A stretch of 64,000 bases of DNA, from the NCBI GenBank assembly GCA_001896545.1, contig MPOT01000057.1, forward strand, positions 1 through 64,000, in the 5' to 3' direction. Numbering within the stretch: the first letter of the stretch is position 1; every line of letters begins with the position of its first letter. The translations under genes and the position numbers were made by a program. Positions 43,475 through 55,022 of the stretch are shown one piece after another. The notes under the pieces are model-generated. The model searched no databases and was not told the DNA's origin. It was given only the letters and a program-made list of their open reading frames with translations. The stretch is from Tepidanaerobacter sp. EBM-38. Lineage in GTDB: Bacteria; Bacillota; Thermosediminibacteria; Thermosediminibacterales; Tepidanaerobacteraceae.

Positions 43475-45665
43475 GAAGTTAGGCTTGACTGATTTAGAAT
43501 TTGACGAAATATTAAAAATTCTGGGCAGGGAACCTAATTATTTGGAACTGAGTCTTTACAGTGTTATGTGGTCAGAACACTGCAGTTATAAGAATTCAAA
43601 GCCTGTATTGAAGCGGTTTCCGACTCAAGGTCCACAGGTACTGCAAGGTCCTGGTGAAAACGCTGGAATAGTTGACATTGGAGATAATTTAGCAGTTGCT
43701 ATGAAGGTTGAAAGCCACAATCATCCTTCAGCGGTTGACCCTTATCAGGGAGCAGCTACAGGTGCAGGAGGTATGATTCGGGATATTTTTACTATGGGTG
43801 CAAGACCGATTGCTCTCTTAAATTCTCTTCGCTTTGGATGTCTTTGCGATGATCGGACACAGTATTTATTTGAAGAAGCAGTTGCTGGAATTGGCGATTA
43901 CGGAAATGCTATGGGTATTCCAACGGTCGGCGGTGAGGTCTACTTTGACGATTCATATAAAGAGAATCCCTTGGTTAATGCCATGTGTGTTGGAATAATT
44001 AAACATGACAAGATTGTTCGTGGAAAAGCAGCAGGAGTAGGCAATTCTGTAATGGTGGTTGGTGCTGCTACAGGACGTGATGGCATGCACGGAGCAAGTT
44101 TTGCCTCAGGGGAGCTCTCGGATGACAATCCGGATCAGGGTTCTCCGATGCAAGTTGGTGACCCGTTTAAGGAAAAACAACTGATGGAAGCCTGTCTTGA
44201 ACTGCTACAAAATGATTGGGTAGTCGGCGTTCAGGATATGGGAGCCGCAGGAGTAGTTTCCTCTACATGCGAAACTGCTGCCCGAGCAGGAAGCGGAATA
44301 GAACTCGATGTTGCTTTGGTTCCTCAAAGAGATAAGGACATGAAACCTCATGAAATTATGATATCTGAATCTCAGGAACGAATGTTGGTAATTGTGGAGA
44401 AAGGCCATGAGGATGATGTAAAGAAAATCTTTAAAAAATGGGATTTAGATGCTGTAAAATTTGGAACGGTTACCGATGATGGAATGCTGAGAATATTAGA
44501 AAACGGGAAGGTTGTAGGTGAAGTCCCAGCCGCATCACTGGCTGAAGGTGTACCTATTGTCAAACGAGAAAGTAAAAGGCCGGTATATATGGATAAACTT
44601 CAAATTGATTTTTCGAAAATCCCGGTAACTGATGATTTAAATGAAGTATTGTTTAAACTGCTTGATTCACCTAATATTGCCAGTAAAGCTATAGTATACC
44701 GCCAATTTGACCAGACTATAGGTACGAATACCGTAGTTGCACCAGGGTCAGATGCTGCAGTTATTAGAATAAAAGGGACAAAAAAGGGAATCGCAGTTTC
44801 TGTTGACGGTAACGGTTATTATTGCTACCTTGACCCATATGAGGGAGGTAAACAGATAGTAGCAGAAGCTGCCAGAAATCTGGTGGTAAGTGGCGCAAAA
44901 CCTTTAGCACTTACTGATGGTCTCAACTTTGGCAATCCTGAAAAACCAGAGGTTTATTACCAATTTGAAAAATGTGTCGATGGCATATCAGAAGTTTCCA
45001 AGAAGTTGAATATTCCAGTTATAAGCGGTAATGTCAGCTTTTATAATGAAGGAAAGTTCAGTGCCGTATATCCCACACCAATAGTAGGAATGGTGGGAGT
45101 TTTAGATGATGTAAATAAACATTGCACGATGAATTTTAAGAAACAGGGTGATTTGGTAGTCCTTCTTGGTGAGAATACTGATGAATTAGGAGGATCTACT
45201 TATTTGCAGGAAGTATTAAACATTACTGCAGGTCCTGCACCCAGGCTTGATATTGAATTAGAGAAGAAAGTGCAAACCTGTTGTTTAAAAGCCATTGAAT
45301 TAGGGCTTGTCAATTCTGCCCATGATGTTGTTCAAGGCGGTTTGGCTGTTGCATTGGCCGAATGCTGCATAGCAGGGAATCTCGGCTTTTCCGGAGAGAT
45401 TGAAACCGATTTAAGACCGGATACGCTGCTCTTTGGAGAAGGTCAATCTAGAATAATATTAAGTTTACCAGAAGAAAATCTTTCTGTCTTAAATAAGCTT
45501 GCCAAAGAAATCGGTGTCAAAACAAGTGTGCTGGGATTTGTAAAATCCGGTGGTTTAAACATACAAGTGAAACAAAAAGAGCAAGTTGTTGGCAAGATAG
45601 AAGTATCAACAGAGAGAATAGCTGAAATATGGAATAATGCTATTAAACGGAGAATAGAAAAATGA
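43452..45665 (+). CDS. purL: Phosphoribosylformylglycinamidine synthase subunit PurL
   Basis: 737 aa, the small PurL form that needs PurS and Pur[40 protein letters not shown] (two blocks), and [18 protein letters not shown] are family motifs. ATP-dependent amidination of FGAR to FGAM. The start lies inside purQ (overlap 23 nt), implying coupled translation. Confidence 0.97.
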   Translation: MTAREEAKKLGLTDLEFDEILKILGREPNYLELSLYSVMWSEHCSYKNSKPVLKRFPTQGPQVLQGPGENAGIVDIGDNLAVAMKVESHNHPSAVDPYQGAATGAGGMIRDIFTMGARPIALLNSLRFGCLCDDRTQYLFEEAVAGIGDYGNAMGIPTVGGEVYFDDSYKENPLVNAMCVGIIKHDKIVRGKAAGVGNSVMVVGAATGRDGMHGASFASGELSDDNPDQGSPMQVGDPFKEKQLMEACLELLQNDWVVGVQDMGAAGVVSSTCETAARAGSGIELDVALVPQRDKDMKPHEIMISESQERMLVIVEKGHEDDVKKIFKKWDLDAVKFGTVTDDGMLRILENGKVVGEVPAASLAEGVPIVKRESKRPVYMDKLQIDFSKIPVTDDLNEVLFKLLDSPNIASKAIVYRQFDQTIGTNTVVAPGSDAAVIRIKGTKKGIAVSVDGNGYYCYLDPYEGGKQIVAEAARNLVVSGAKPLALTDGLNFGNPEKPEVYYQFEKCVDGISEVSKKLNIPVISGNVSFYNEGKFSAVYPTPIVGMVGVLDDVNKHCTMNFKKQGDLVVLLGENTDELGGSTYLQEVLNITAGPAPRLDIELEKKVQTCCLKAIELGLVNSAHDVVQGGLAVALAECCIAGNLGFSGEIETDLRPDTLLFGEGQSRIILSLPEENLSVLNKLAKEIGVKTSVLGFVKSGGLNIQVKQKEQVVGKIEVSTERIAEIWNNAIKRRIEK

Positions 45666-47068
45666 GCGATAAACTAAAAGAAGCCTGCGGTGTTTTTGGT
45701 ATATACAATCCACAAAAAGATGTTACTCTCGGGCGCAATATATTTTACGGTCTTTATGCACTGCAGCATCGAGGCCAGGAAAGCGCTGGAATTGCAGTAA
45801 CTTCAGGCAGCGGTATAAAATATCATAAAGCAATGGGCTTAGTTTCTGAAGTGTTTAATGATGAGATACTAGACGAACTGTCTGGGCACATAGGTGTAGG
45901 TCATGTGAGATACTCAACCACGGAAGCCAACACTCTTATTAATTCTCAACCTCTTGTAGTTCGGTACAAAAAAGGTTCTTTAGCTGTAGCTCATAATGGC
46001 AATCTGGTAAATTCCCAGGAACTGCGTAGAGAGCTGGAAGAACGTGGAGTGGCTTTCCAGACTGAAATAGACAGTGAAGTAGTAGCTTTTTTAATTGCGC
46101 AGGAACATTCTGAAGATATTATAAAGGCAGCAGAAATCTGTATGGAGAAAATAAAAGGCTCCTATGCATTGGTTATTATGACAGAAGATACCTTAATAGG
46201 CATGCGGGATCCGCATGGTATCAGACCGCTGTGCCTGGGTAAGCAAGACGATTCATATATTCTTACATCAGAAAGCTGTGCATTGGATACTATTGATGCT
46301 AAATTTATCAGAGATGTAGAGCCCGGAGAAATAATTGTTATAAATAAGGATGGAGTAAAGAGTATCAAAAAGGATAAAGATAATTCAAGTTCGGCACTGT
46401 GTATTTTTGAATTTGTGTACTTTGCACGACCTGATAGTACCATTGATGGGAGCAATGTTCATATGGCTCGTTGGGAAGCGGGGAAGCTACTTGCAAAGGA
46501 GCATCCAGTTGAGGCTGATTTGGTCATAGGTGTGCCGGATTCAGGAACGGTATCTGCCATGGGCTATGCCGAAGCCGCCGGGATTCCATTTGGCATCGGG
46601 CTTATTAAAAATCGCTATGTTGGTAGGACTTTTATTAAAGCTACTCAGAGCTCAAGGGAAATTGGAGTTAAACTCAAGCTAAATGCTGTAAAGGAAGCCG
46701 TTCGCGGTAAACGCCTTATAATGGTCGATGATTCTATCGTGCGTGGCACCACCAGCGGTCTCATAGTTAAGGTTTTAAAAGAAGCTGGAGCTAAAGAAGT
46801 ACATGTTCGCGTCAGTTCACCGCCGGTTATGCACTCTTGTTATTTTGGCATTGATACTTCCACTCGCAAAGAACTTATAGGCGCTCAACGGAAGATAGAA
46901 GAAATCAGGCAGTATATAGGAGCCGATAGCCTCGGATATTTGAGCTTAGACGGTCTGATGAAGGCTACAGGTTTTTCAGGTGAGAGATTTTGCACGGGAT
47001 GTTTTTCGGGAGCATATCCGATTGAGGTTCCTCGTGAAGGAAAACGTTATGTATTTGAAAAACGTTAA
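45662..47068 (+). CDS. purF: Amidophosphoribosyltransferase
   Basis: 468 aa, with a propeptide before mature N-terminal Cys9 (EACGVFGIY). The glutaminase triad domain is followed by the phosphoribosyltransferase domain with [15 protein letters not shown]. Cysteines in [23 protein letters not shown] and [11 protein letters not shown] match the Bacillus-type [4Fe-4S] cluster ligands. First committed step of purine synthesis. Overlaps purL by ATGA. Confidence 0.97.
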   Translation: MSDKLKEACGVFGIYNPQKDVTLGRNIFYGLYALQHRGQESAGIAVTSGSGIKYHKAMGLVSEVFNDEILDELSGHIGVGHVRYSTTEANTLINSQPLVVRYKKGSLAVAHNGNLVNSQELRRELEERGVAFQTEIDSEVVAFLIAQEHSEDIIKAAEICMEKIKGSYALVIMTEDTLIGMRDPHGIRPLCLGKQDDSYILTSESCALDTIDAKFIRDVEPGEIIVINKDGVKSIKKDKDNSSSALCIFEFVYFARPDSTIDGSNVHMARWEAGKLLAKEHPVEADLVIGVPDSGTVSAMGYAEAAGIPFGIGLIKNRYVGRTFIKATQSSREIGVKLKLNAVKEAVRGKRLIMVDDSIVRGTTSGLIVKVLKEAGAKEVHVRVSSPPVMHSCYFGIDTSTRKELIGAQRKIEEIRQYIGADSLGYLSLDGLMKATGFSGERFCTGCFSGAYPIEVPREGKRYVFEKR

Positions 47069-47092
47069 ATCTGAAAAAGGATGTGAGTTAAA

Positions 47093-48127
47093 ATAAAAAG
47101 AGCCACTTATAAAGATGCCGGAGTGGATGTGGACGCGGGTAATCGAGCAGTCGAGCTCATAAAAGGCCATGTGCGTTCTACCTTCAGGCCTGGCGTGTTA
47201 GGAAATTTAGGAAGTTTTGGCGGCTTTTTTCAACTTGATGTCAAGAAATACCGAGAACCTGTGCTGGTTTCCGGCACTGATGGAGTCGGTACAAAGCTCA
47301 AGATAGCTTTTATGATGGACAAGCACGATACGATAGGTATCGACGGTGTAGCAATGTGTGTAAATGATATATTAGTTCACGGTGCGGAACCCTTATTTTT
47401 CCTGGATTACATTGCACTTGGAAAACTTGTTCCCGAAAAGGTTGCCGATATAGTTAAAGGTGTAGCTGATGGCTGTAAGATGGCCGGATGTGCACTTCTT
47501 GGCGGCGAAACAGCGGAGATGCCAGGAATGTATGATGAAGATGAGTATGATATTGCAGGCTTTGCTGTGGGAGTTGTGGATAAAACTAAAATCATTGATG
47601 GTTTATCTATAAAAAAAGATGATGTTGTTATTGGAATTGCATCATCAGGTCTTCACAGCAATGGTTATTCCTTAGCAAGGAAAGTATTGTTTGAGTTAGG
47701 TGGGCTTTCGCCGGAAGATTATATTGAAGATTTTGGGGAAACGCTAGGAGAAGAACTATTAAAACCTACAAAAATATATTCAAAAACGGTTAAATCTCTT
47801 GAAGATTTCAATGTCCATGGTATGGCACATATTACTGGTGGGGGATTGATAGAAAACCTACCGCGCATATTACCGGAAGGCATGGAGTTTATAATCAATA
47901 AGGGGTCTTGGGAAATTCCGCCGGTATTTCACTTGATTCAAAAAATAGGGCAGATTGAAGATAAAGAAATGTATAGGACTTTTAATATGGGCATAGGGTA
48001 TGTAATTGTTGCGCCGGAAGAAAATGCCGATACTATTTTAAATACTGTAAGAGAGCAAGGAGAAAACGCTTGGATTATAGGACAGGTATCTATGGGGAAA
48101 GGCGGGGTGGTATTTTGCCAAAGCTGA
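47093..48127 (+). CDS. purM: Phosphoribosylformylglycinamidine cyclo-ligase, apparent ATA start
   Basis: About 344 aa. [26 protein letters not shown] and [15 protein letters not shown] are PurM motifs. The conserved N-terminus [12 protein letters not shown] begins upstream of the first ATG/GTG/TTG (GTG 47123), so translation must start earlier. The only plausible in-frame codon is ATA 47093, 5 nt after GTGAG and 12 nt after AAAGG; a stop lies just before. Converts FGAM to AIR. Confidence 0.88.
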   Translation: MKRATYKDAGVDVDAGNRAVELIKGHVRSTFRPGVLGNLGSFGGFFQLDVKKYREPVLVSGTDGVGTKLKIAFMMDKHDTIGIDGVAMCVNDILVHGAEPLFFLDYIALGKLVPEKVADIVKGVADGCKMAGCALLGGETAEMPGMYDEDEYDIAGFAVGVVDKTKIIDGLSIKKDDVVIGIASSGLHSNGYSLARKVLFELGGLSPEDYIEDFGETLGEELLKPTKIYSKTVKSLEDFNVHGMAHITGGGLIENLPRILPEGMEFIINKGSWEIPPVFHLIQKIGQIEDKEMYRTFNMGIGYVIVAPEENADTILNTVREQGENAWIIGQVSMGKGGVVFCQS

Positions 48128-48756
48128 GGCTTGGTATTTTGGTATCCGGCGGAGGTTCCAACCTGCAATCCATCATTGACAAAGCGGAAGCAGGCTACCT
48201 TCCGGCAGAAGTTGTTGTAGTCATTTCCAGCAAGCAAGATGTTTATGCCCTGGAAAGGGCAAAGAAACACAATATTCCTGCAGCGGTAGTGCTGCCGAAG
48301 AATTATAAAACTAGGGAAGAATACGAAAATGAACTCATAAAAATCCTTAATGCCTATAATGTGGATTTAGTCATACTGGCAGGATATATCAGAGTCCTAT
48401 CTCCACATTTTGTCCGGGCTTTTCAAGGTAAAATCATGAATATTCATCCATCTCTCATACCGGCTTTTTGCGGTGAAGGATTTTATGGCGAAAAAGTGCA
48501 TAAAGCCGTGCTGGATTACGGTGTAAAGCTAACCGGAGTAACAGTTCATTTTGTAGATGAAGGGGCTGATACAGGTCCTATCATTTTACAAAGGGCTGTA
48601 CCCGTTAAGGATGATGATACTGTTGAAACTTTGGCAGCACGGGTGTTAGAAGAGGAGCACAGAATATACCCAGAAGCAATAAAACTATTTGCCGAAGGTA
48701 GATTAGAAATTAATGGCCGTAGGGTCAAAATAATCAGCAAGGAGGATTCGCAATGA
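48115..48756 (+). CDS. purN: Phosphoribosylglycinamide formyltransferase
   Basis: 213 aa. [13 protein letters not shown] at the N-terminus, [11 protein letters not shown] with the catalytic Asn/His, and [11 protein letters not shown] with the Asp. It transfers a formyl group from 10-formyl-THF to GAR. TTG 48115 (GGGGTGG upstream) lies inside purM (13-nt overlap). Ends in ATGA overlap with purH. Confidence 0.94.
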   Translation: MPKLRLGILVSGGGSNLQSIIDKAEAGYLPAEVVVVISSKQDVYALERAKKHNIPAAVVLPKNYKTREEYENELIKILNAYNVDLVILAGYIRVLSPHFVRAFQGKIMNIHPSLIPAFCGEGFYGEKVHKAVLDYGVKLTGVTVHFVDEGADTGPIILQRAVPVKDDDTVETLAARVLEEEHRIYPEAIKLFAEGRLEINGRRVKIISKEDSQ

Positions 48757-50315
48757 TTAAGCGAGCTCTAATATCAGTTTCAAATAAAGAGGGCCTAGTA
48801 GAATTTGCAAGAGGCCTTCTTGAATTAGGAGTGGAGATACTCTCTACAGGAGGCACAGCTAAGGCCTTACAAGAAGCAGGTATAAAAGTTACCGCTGTGT
48901 CCGATGTTACCGGATTTCCGGAAATCCTCGATGGTCGGGTTAAAACCCTCCATCCCAAGATCCATGGCGGAATACTGGCTAGAAGGGACAATGATGAACA
49001 TATGCAGCAAATATCAAAGCTGGGCATAGAACCTATTGACCTTGTAGCTATAAATCTTTATCCATTTAAACAAACCATCGAAAAGCCAGGCGTAACTTTG
49101 GAGGAGGCTATCGAAAATATAGATATCGGTGGTCCGTCGATGCTGCGTTCTGCAGCCAAAAACCATAAGGACGTGGTTGTCGTTGTGGACCCTGAAGATT
49201 ATCCACTTATACTGGATGAACTGAAAAAGAAAGGTAATATCGACGGTAAGCAGCGAATTAAGCTGGCTTGCAAGGTTTTTGAGCATACAGCCCATTATGA
49301 TGCTTTGATTTCAGGGTATTTGGAAAAACAGATTTTAGCTGATGAACCTGCTGATTTAGCAATTACAGAGTTTCCAGAGAATCTTACTTTGGCGTACGAA
49401 AAAATTCAAGATCTGCGCTATGGGGAAAATCCTCATCAAAAGGCGGCTTTTTATGGTGAAATAGGAAGGCATTCTGGCACATTAGCCGGTGCTAAACAGC
49501 TTGGAGGTAAGGAATTATCATTCAACAACATAAATGATGCAGATGCTGCACTTAAGGCAGTTAGGGAGTTTGATATGCCGGCAGCGGTAGGCTTAAAGCA
49601 CACAAATCCTTGCGGTGTGGCATGCAGTGATAATATTTATGATGCTTATGTTAAGGCATATGCAGCTGATCCTGTATCAATTTTTGGTGGGATTGTGGCA
49701 TTAAATAGACCTGTGGATGCCCGGACGGCTGAAGAATTGGTTAAGATATTCTTGGAAATTGTAATTGCACCGGGATATGAACCTGAAGCTCTGGAAATAT
49801 TGAAGACAAAGAAAAATCTACGGATATTGGAAGTAGATTTTGATAATAAATCCGATTTCGGCTTAGATATGAAAAAAGTGTCAGGAGGTTTGTTAGTTCA
49901 AGAGCTGGATATAAAAGATTTTGATGAAAGTGATTTAAAAGTTGTGACAAAGCGTGCTCCATCTGATAAGGAGATGAAAGACCTGCTCTTTGGTTGGAAG
50001 GTTGTAAAGCATGTAAAATCTAATGCCATAGTTTTAGCAAAAGACCTTATTACTGTCGGTGTCGGTGCAGGGCAGGTTAACAGGATTTGGCCGACAGAGC
50101 AAAGTATTGCTCATGCAGGTGACAAGGCCAAAGGTGCAGTGTTAGCCTCAGATGCATTCTTCCCCTTCTCTGATGTGGTAGAGGCAGCAGCAGATGCTGG
50201 AATAACGGCTATTATTCAGCCGGGAGGCTCATTGCGCGATGAAGATTCTATTAAAGCAGCAGATGCCAACGACATTGCCATGGTCTTTACAGGAATGCGG
50301 CATTTCAAACATTAA
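48753..50315 (+). CDS. purH: Bifunctional AICAR transformylase / IMP cyclohydrolase
   Basis: 520 aa. The N-terminal MGS-like IMP cyclohydrolase domain ([33 protein letters not shown]) and C-terminal AICAR transformylase ([27 protein letters not shown]) are complete. Last two steps of IMP synthesis. ATGA overlap with purN. A GGGCGG/CCGCCC hairpin follows (about 50329-50353) without a T-run. Confidence 0.97.
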   Translation: MIKRALISVSNKEGLVEFARGLLELGVEILSTGGTAKALQEAGIKVTAVSDVTGFPEILDGRVKTLHPKIHGGILARRDNDEHMQQISKLGIEPIDLVAINLYPFKQTIEKPGVTLEEAIENIDIGGPSMLRSAAKNHKDVVVVVDPEDYPLILDELKKKGNIDGKQRIKLACKVFEHTAHYDALISGYLEKQILADEPADLAITEFPENLTLAYEKIQDLRYGENPHQKAAFYGEIGRHSGTLAGAKQLGGKELSFNNINDADAALKAVREFDMPAAVGLKHTNPCGVACSDNIYDAYVKAYAADPVSIFGGIVALNRPVDARTAEELVKIFLEIVIAPGYEPEALEILKTKKNLRILEVDFDNKSDFGLDMKKVSGGLLVQELDIKDFDESDLKVVTKRAPSDKEMKDLLFGWKVVKHVKSNAIVLAKDLITVGVGAGQVNRIWPTEQSIAHAGDKAKGAVLASDAFFPFSDVVEAAADAGITAIIQPGGSLRDEDSIKAADANDIAMVFTGMRHFKH

Positions 50316-50402
50316 TTCAGTAGCATATGTATGGGCGGCCTTTCTTTGACCGCCCGCTTATACGCATATTAATAAACTGCTTAGTAAAAGGAGGTAGCAC
50401 GC

Positions 50403-51656
50403 TTGAAAGTCCTTGTAGTTGGAGGCGGGGGTCGAGAACACACGTTGGTATGGAAGCTTGCTCAAAGTCCTAGGGTTGACCGGGTATACTCTGCTCCAGG
50501 TAATCCAGGCATTAAAAATCTTGCAACTTGTGTTGATATATCGGTAAACGATATAAATAGATTGGCAGATTTTGCAAAAGAAAATAATATTGATTTGACA
50601 ATAGTGGGTCCGGAAGCACCATTGGTGGCAGGTATAGTCGATGAATTTGAAAGCAGGGGACTGGGTATTTTCGGTCCCAGTAAAGCAGCAGCTCAAATAG
50701 AAGGTAGTAAAGTATTTTCAAAGGACTTAATGAAAAAGTATAAAATCCCGACAGCTGACTATCGAGTCTTTGAAAGGGCTCAGGATGCTGCGGATTATAT
50801 AAATACTGCCCAAATGCCTCTAGTTGTTAAAGCCGAGGGTCTAGCGGCAGGTAAGGGAGTTATTATTGCACATGATAGGGATACTGCCAAAGAAGCAGTT
50901 AAGAGCATAATGATCGATAGAGCCTTTGGGGAATCCGGATCGCGTGTAGTTATCGAAGAGTATTTAGAAGGTCCTGAAGTGACAGTGCTTGCTTTTTGTG
51001 ATGGCAAAGTGGCTGTTCCAATGGTGAGCAGTCGCGACCACAAGAGAGTTTTTGATAATAATGAAGGCCCGAATACCGGGGGTATGGGAGCAGTTTCGCC
51101 TGCCCCGGCTTATACCTTAGAATTAGCAAAAACTGTAGAACATGACATTATTCAGCGGACTGTTGATGCTATGGCTAGTGAAGGTATACCATTTAAAGGA
51201 ATTTTATATACCGGGCTTATTCTTACAAAGTCTGGCCCCAAAGTCTTGGAATATAACTGCCGGTTTGGTGACCCTGAGACTCAAGTGGTAATTCCTCGAC
51301 TTAAAACGGATCTGGTAGATATTGTAGAATCCGTAATAAATGGAAATTTACTAAATACTAAAATAGAGTGGAAGCAAGAAGCTGCAGTATGCGTGGTTAT
51401 AGCATCCGGAGGCTATCCGGGTTCCTATGAAACAGGTAAACCCATAAGAGGTCTAGCAGATGCCGAAAAAAACGGAAGTATAGTATTTCATGCAGGTACA
51501 GCCTTGAAAAATGGTGAAATTGTTACGGCAGGCGGGAGAGTTCTAGGAGTAACAGCTTTGGGGAAAGACGTACAAGATGCTCGTGAATTAGTTTATAAAT
51601 CTGTTTCAAAGATATATTTTGATGGCATGCATTACAGAAAAGACATTGGTCTCTAA
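50403..51656 (+). CDS. purD: Phosphoribosylamine-glycine ligase
   Basis: 417 aa. VVGGGGREHTLVWKLAQSPRV at the N-terminus, then an ATP-grasp domain (PLVVKAEGLAAGKGVIIA, GMGAVSPAPAYT, CRFGDPETQVV). It makes GAR from phosphoribosylamine and glycine. TTG start with AGGAGGT upstream. 87 nt after purH, end of the purine operon. Confidence 0.97.
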   Translation: MKVLVVGGGGREHTLVWKLAQSPRVDRVYSAPGNPGIKNLATCVDISVNDINRLADFAKENNIDLTIVGPEAPLVAGIVDEFESRGLGIFGPSKAAAQIEGSKVFSKDLMKKYKIPTADYRVFERAQDAADYINTAQMPLVVKAEGLAAGKGVIIAHDRDTAKEAVKSIMIDRAFGESGSRVVIEEYLEGPEVTVLAFCDGKVAVPMVSSRDHKRVFDNNEGPNTGGMGAVSPAPAYTLELAKTVEHDIIQRTVDAMASEGIPFKGILYTGLILTKSGPKVLEYNCRFGDPETQVVIPRLKTDLVDIVESVINGNLLNTKIEWKQEAAVCVVIASGGYPGSYETGKPIRGLADAEKNGSIVFHAGTALKNGEIVTAGGRVLGVTALGKDVQDARELVYKSVSKIYFDGMHYRKDIGL

Positions 51657-51723
51657 GAGTAAATAATTAATTTAATAATGATTTCTAAATTTATTTGTAA
51701 ATATTTACAATAAACCGTGCATG

Positions 51724-51759
51724 AAATTTAAAAGCCTCCGATCGGAGGCTTTTAAATTT
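51724..51759. terminator. Bidirectional terminator between purD and rubrerythrin
   Basis: Perfect 16-bp stem (51724-51739/51744-51759) with GATC loop and A/T-rich flanks on both sides; it touches the rubrerythrin stop codon. Confidence 0.9.
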
Positions 51760-52294
51760 AATAATTAAATGCTGCAGGCTCGTAAAACGCCTTTGGATGT
51801 GCACAAGCAGGACATATTTCAGGCGGCTCAGTACCTTCATAAATGTAACCGCAATTGCGGCAGCGCCATTTGATAGGTTCGGAACGCTTAAAGACAGTTC
51901 CATCTTGTAATCTAGAAAGCAGTTTTAAATATCTTTTCTCATGTTCTGCTTCAACTTCCGCAACTTTTTCAAAATGTGCTGCTATATCATTAAACCCCTC
52001 TTCTCTAGCTGTTTCGGCAAATTCTTTGTACATATCCGACCACTCATAGTTTTCACCTTTTGCTGCCTCTTCAAGATTTTTTTTGGTGTCGCCGATTAAT
52101 CCCAGATATTTAGCCCACATTTTGGCGTGTTCCTTTTCATTGTCAGCGGTTTCCTGAAAAACACCCATTATTTGTTCATAGCCCTCTTTTTTTGCTATTG
52201 AAGCAAAAAAATTATATTTGTTGCGGGCCATGGATTCACCTGCAAAGGCTTCTAGAAGATTTTTTTCGGTTTTAGAACCTTTTAATTCCATCAT
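51758..52294 (-). CDS. rbr: Rubrerythrin
   Basis: 178 aa. A ferritin-like four-helix diiron domain with E-x-x-H pairs ([18 protein letters not shown]) is followed by a C-terminal rubredoxin-like FeS4 site with CRNCG and CPAC. An NADH-linked peroxidase typical of strict anaerobes. ATG with AAAGGGAGG upstream; an adjacent second ATG at 52291 is equally possible. Single gene. Confidence 0.95.
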   Translation of the reverse strand: MMELKGSKTEKNLLEAFAGESMARNKYNFFASIAKKEGYEQIMGVFQETADNEKEHAKMWAKYLGLIGDTKKNLEEAAKGENYEWSDMYKEFAETAREEGFNDIAAHFEKVAEVEAEHEKRYLKLLSRLQDGTVFKRSEPIKWRCRNCGYIYEGTEPPEICPACAHPKAFYEPAAFNY

Positions 52295-52413
52295 TGTTTG
52301 CCTCCCTTTTTGATAATAGTTATAGTTTCTATTAATATATTATTCGACAAAAAACCAGTAATTCCTTCTTCTAGGTAATAAAAAATATGAGCATAAAATT
52401 ATAAAAAATATAA

Positions 52414-52442
52414 TTGAATAACTTGAAGCCAAATGGTATTAT
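52414..52442 (+). promoter_or_regulatory. Promoter of dapB
   Basis: TTGAAT (52414-52419), 17-nt spacer, TATTAT (52437-52442). Confidence 0.65.
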
Positions 52443-52497
52443 TACACATAATATATACTATTAATCTATAAATATGTAGATCGGAGGTTTTTTTAGC

Positions 52498-53253
52498 ATG
52501 ATAAAAGTAGTTGTAAGCGGTGCTCAAGGTAAAATGGGAAAAACTGTAATTCAATTGATGAGAAATGATAATGATATGAAAGCAATAGCCGGTTTTGATA
52601 TAGCATACAATGAAGGAGATTTAGTCATTTATGATGACCTGTTTAAAATTCCGGAAATTCCGGATGTAATAATAGATTTCTCCAATCCTTCTGCTATAAA
52701 ACAACTTACTGATTATGTTACCGCTAAAGGTGTTGCTTTGGCGGTAGGTACCACAGGTCTTGAAGAAGAGCATAAAGAATTGCTTTATAATGCTGCAAGG
52801 ACTGTGCCTGTATTTGTTTCACATAATATGTGTTTAGGTATTTCTCTGCTTTTGAGCTTAGCTAAGCAGGCCGCAGAGATTTTGTCGGACCATGATATTG
52901 AAATTATCGAAAAGCATCACAATCAGAAAATAGATGCACCCAGTGGAACTGCACTTATGATTGCCAATGGCATTAAAGAAGTTCGTAAGGATGTATACTA
53001 TGTATATAACAGAGCTGATATAAGAAAAAAGCGCGATAAAAATGAAATTGGTATTCATGCAATTCGGGGCGGCAATTTAGTAGGAGAACATACGGTGTTT
53101 TTTATAGGTGAAGATGAAACCGTAGAAATTTCTCATAAGCTGACATCAAGAAAAGTTTTGGCAAATGGAGCTATAAAAGTTATTAGATTTATTGCTCAAC
53201 AAAAACCGGGTTACTACACAATGCAAGATTTGATAAGCAGCTTGAGTCACTAA
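52498..53253 (+). CDS. dapB: 4-hydroxy-tetrahydrodipicolinate reductase
   Basis: 251 aa. Nucleotide-binding VSGAQGKMGKTVI, VGTTGL, and the catalytic EIIEKHHNQKIDAPSGTA motif with His and Lys. It reduces HTPA to tetrahydrodipicolinate in the diaminopimelate/lysine and dipicolinate route. Single gene, no dapA beside it. ATG with GGAGG upstream. Its end overlaps the convergent zinc-ribbon gene by 4 nt. Confidence 0.95.
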   Translation: MIKVVVSGAQGKMGKTVIQLMRNDNDMKAIAGFDIAYNEGDLVIYDDLFKIPEIPDVIIDFSNPSAIKQLTDYVTAKGVALAVGTTGLEEEHKELLYNAARTVPVFVSHNMCLGISLLLSLAKQAAEILSDHDIEIIEKHHNQKIDAPSGTALMIANGIKEVRKDVYYVYNRADIRKKRDKNEIGIHAIRGGNLVGEHTVFFIGEDETVEISHKLTSRKVLANGAIKVIRFIAQQKPGYYTMQDLISSLSH

Positions 53254-53618
53254 GAAAGCTTTTGTCCGCAAAAAGGGCAATAAGCAAAATTCGGATTTAT
53301 GAAACTTCCACAGTGAGGACAAATATTGTTTGGCATTTGCATTTTTTGTAACCGGTCAAAATCTACACTATCGCCATGCTGAAGTTCTCTTACATAGTCC
53401 TGATTTACAGTATATATACTGCCGCAGCATCTAAGCTGAAGAAAATATTGTTTATTCCATTTGAATATTGGTATAAAAAAGAAGTGAAAATATGTAAATG
53501 ATTCTCTAAGTTCTGCCCGGGTAAGCCTTCCGCATTCAGGACAAATTATATTATCGAATTCTTTTACAGGACGGTCCTTTTGCTGAATTCCAAAGATGCC
53601 GAAGAAAAACATAGACAT
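53250..53618 (-). CDS. Zinc-ribbon domain protein
   Basis: 122 aa. Two cysteine clusters: CPECG near 26-30 and a C-terminal CPHCG...CPFCG zinc ribbon. A hydrophobic patch FFIPIFKW lies in between; membrane association is doubtful. Function unknown. ATG with GGGGG upstream (a second ATG two codons on). Divergent from nothing close; convergent with dapB. Confidence 0.75.
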   Translation of the reverse strand: MSMFFFGIFGIQQKDRPVKEFDNIICPECGRLTRAELRESFTYFHFFFIPIFKWNKQYFLQLRCCGSIYTVNQDYVRELQHGDSVDFDRLQKMQMPNNICPHCGSFINPNFAYCPFCGQKLS

Positions 53619-53756
53619 TCCCCCGTAAAAAAGTTTTTGATTTATTATTGTAAATTATATAATACTCAATAAGGAAAATAAAGAGCTGCTCAAAAAAAGA
53701 ATCACCAGAGTTATTTTATCCACATTTAAAAGTAATATTGGTTTTTGTAAAGTAAA

Positions 53757-53796
53757 AAGTAATCCCTTGCCAAGCAGCTTAGCGCAGGGATTACTT
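53757..53796 (-). terminator. Terminator of cobT
   Basis: AAGTAATCCC/GGGATTACTT 10-bp stem followed on the minus strand by TTTTTACTTT. Confidence 0.8.
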
Positions 53797-53830
53797 AACA
53801 ATTTAACATAATTATATGCTGTTATTTCAT

Positions 53831-54886
53831 TTACAGTTTGCTTGAAACGCCAGCTTCACTAAATGTTGCCATTTCCTTTAATATTTTTAGGCTTGCATCT
53901 ACTATGTTCATTGCAAGAGCTGCACCGGTGCCCTCTCCTAATCGCATGTTCAACATTAGTATTGGCTTGATACCTAAAAAATCCAGAATTACCTTATGCC
54001 CAGGTTCTTCGGAGAGATGTGAGCCTAACATGTAGTTTGCAGCTAATGGTGACATTTCTTTTGCTATAACTGCGGCAGCTCCTGAAATAAATCCGTCAAT
54101 TATAACTGGAACTCGGTTTGCAGCACAAGCAAGTATTACTCCGGTCAGCCCGGCGATTTCTAAACCGCCTACCTTTGATAGGACATCCAGGGGGTTTTTA
54201 GGATTTGGTTTATTTACCATTAAAGCTTTTTCGATAGCAGCTATTTTTATTTTTAATCTTTCATCATCTACTCCAGTGCCTCTCCCTACTACATCTTCAA
54301 CCGGAAGATTACTATAAGTAGCAATAATGGCAGAGCTGGGACTGGTGTTTCCAATACCCATTTCGCCAATAGCTATTATTCCGGCACCTTCCTTAATAGC
54401 CATTTCAGCAATATCAATTCCTACTTCGATAGCTTGAGTTGCTTCTTCGTAAGTCATAGCAGGTCCTTCGGCCATGTTTTTCGTTCCATATGCTACTTTT
54501 CTATTGATTATGTTTGGCACATCAGGTAAATCTGAAGCCACACCAATGTCAACTACATATAATTTAGCATTTTCATGTCGTGTTAGTACGCTCATGGCAG
54601 CTCCGCCATTTACAAAATTAAGCACCATTTGAGGTGTTACCTCCTGTGGGAAAGGCGCTACCCCTTCTTTAAGTATACCATGGTCTCCTGCCATTAAAAT
54701 TGCAGCCTTTTTTGGCAATTCAGGAACCACATTGCCTGTTATACCGGCAATTTGCTTTGCGATATTTTCTAACATACCCAAGCTCCCGGCAGGTTTTGTC
54801 AGATCATCCAGGCGTGCCTGAGTTTTTTTCATAACCTCTTCATCTAGAGGTTTAATTTGTTGTAAGGTCTGTTCAAATTTGGTCAT
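53831..54886 (-). CDS. cobT: Nicotinate-nucleotide-dimethylbenzimidazole phosphoribosyltransferase
   Basis: 351 aa, normal. RLDDLTKPAGSLG at the N-terminus, MAGDHGI, GEMGIGNTSPSSAI, GRGTGVDD, and RLGEGTGAALA with the catalytic Glu. It makes alpha-ribazole 5'-phosphate from nicotinate mononucleotide and a benzimidazole. ATG with GAGGAAG upstream. Separate from the 12-19 kb operon, but under its own B12 riboswitch. Confidence 0.96.
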   Translation of the reverse strand: MTKFEQTLQQIKPLDEEVMKKTQARLDDLTKPAGSLGMLENIAKQIAGITGNVVPELPKKAAILMAGDHGILKEGVAPFPQEVTPQMVLNFVNGGAAMSVLTRHENAKLYVVDIGVASDLPDVPNIINRKVAYGTKNMAEGPAMTYEEATQAIEVGIDIAEMAIKEGAGIIAIGEMGIGNTSPSSAIIATYSNLPVEDVVGRGTGVDDERLKIKIAAIEKALMVNKPNPKNPLDVLSKVGGLEIAGLTGVILACAANRVPVIIDGFISGAAAVIAKEMSPLAANYMLGSHLSEEPGHKVILDFLGIKPILMLNMRLGEGTGAALAMNIVDASLKILKEMATFSEAGVSSKL

Positions 54887-54941
54887 AAAACTTCCTCCTC
54901 AATAAGATAAATTATGGATTAAATTTAATTAAGTATTTGGA

Positions 54942-54990
54942 TGAACAAAAAAGTTCTAAGATTGAATAAAAAACTCAATCTTAGAACTTT
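54942..54990 (-). terminator. Riboswitch-controlled attenuator upstream of cobT
   Basis: Perfect 16-bp stem (54950-54965/54975-54990), then TTTTTT on the minus strand; it lies between the B12 riboswitch and cobT. Confidence 0.85.
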
Positions 54991-55022
54991 ACCATCATCC
55001 TGAAGACATTTTATAAACATTT

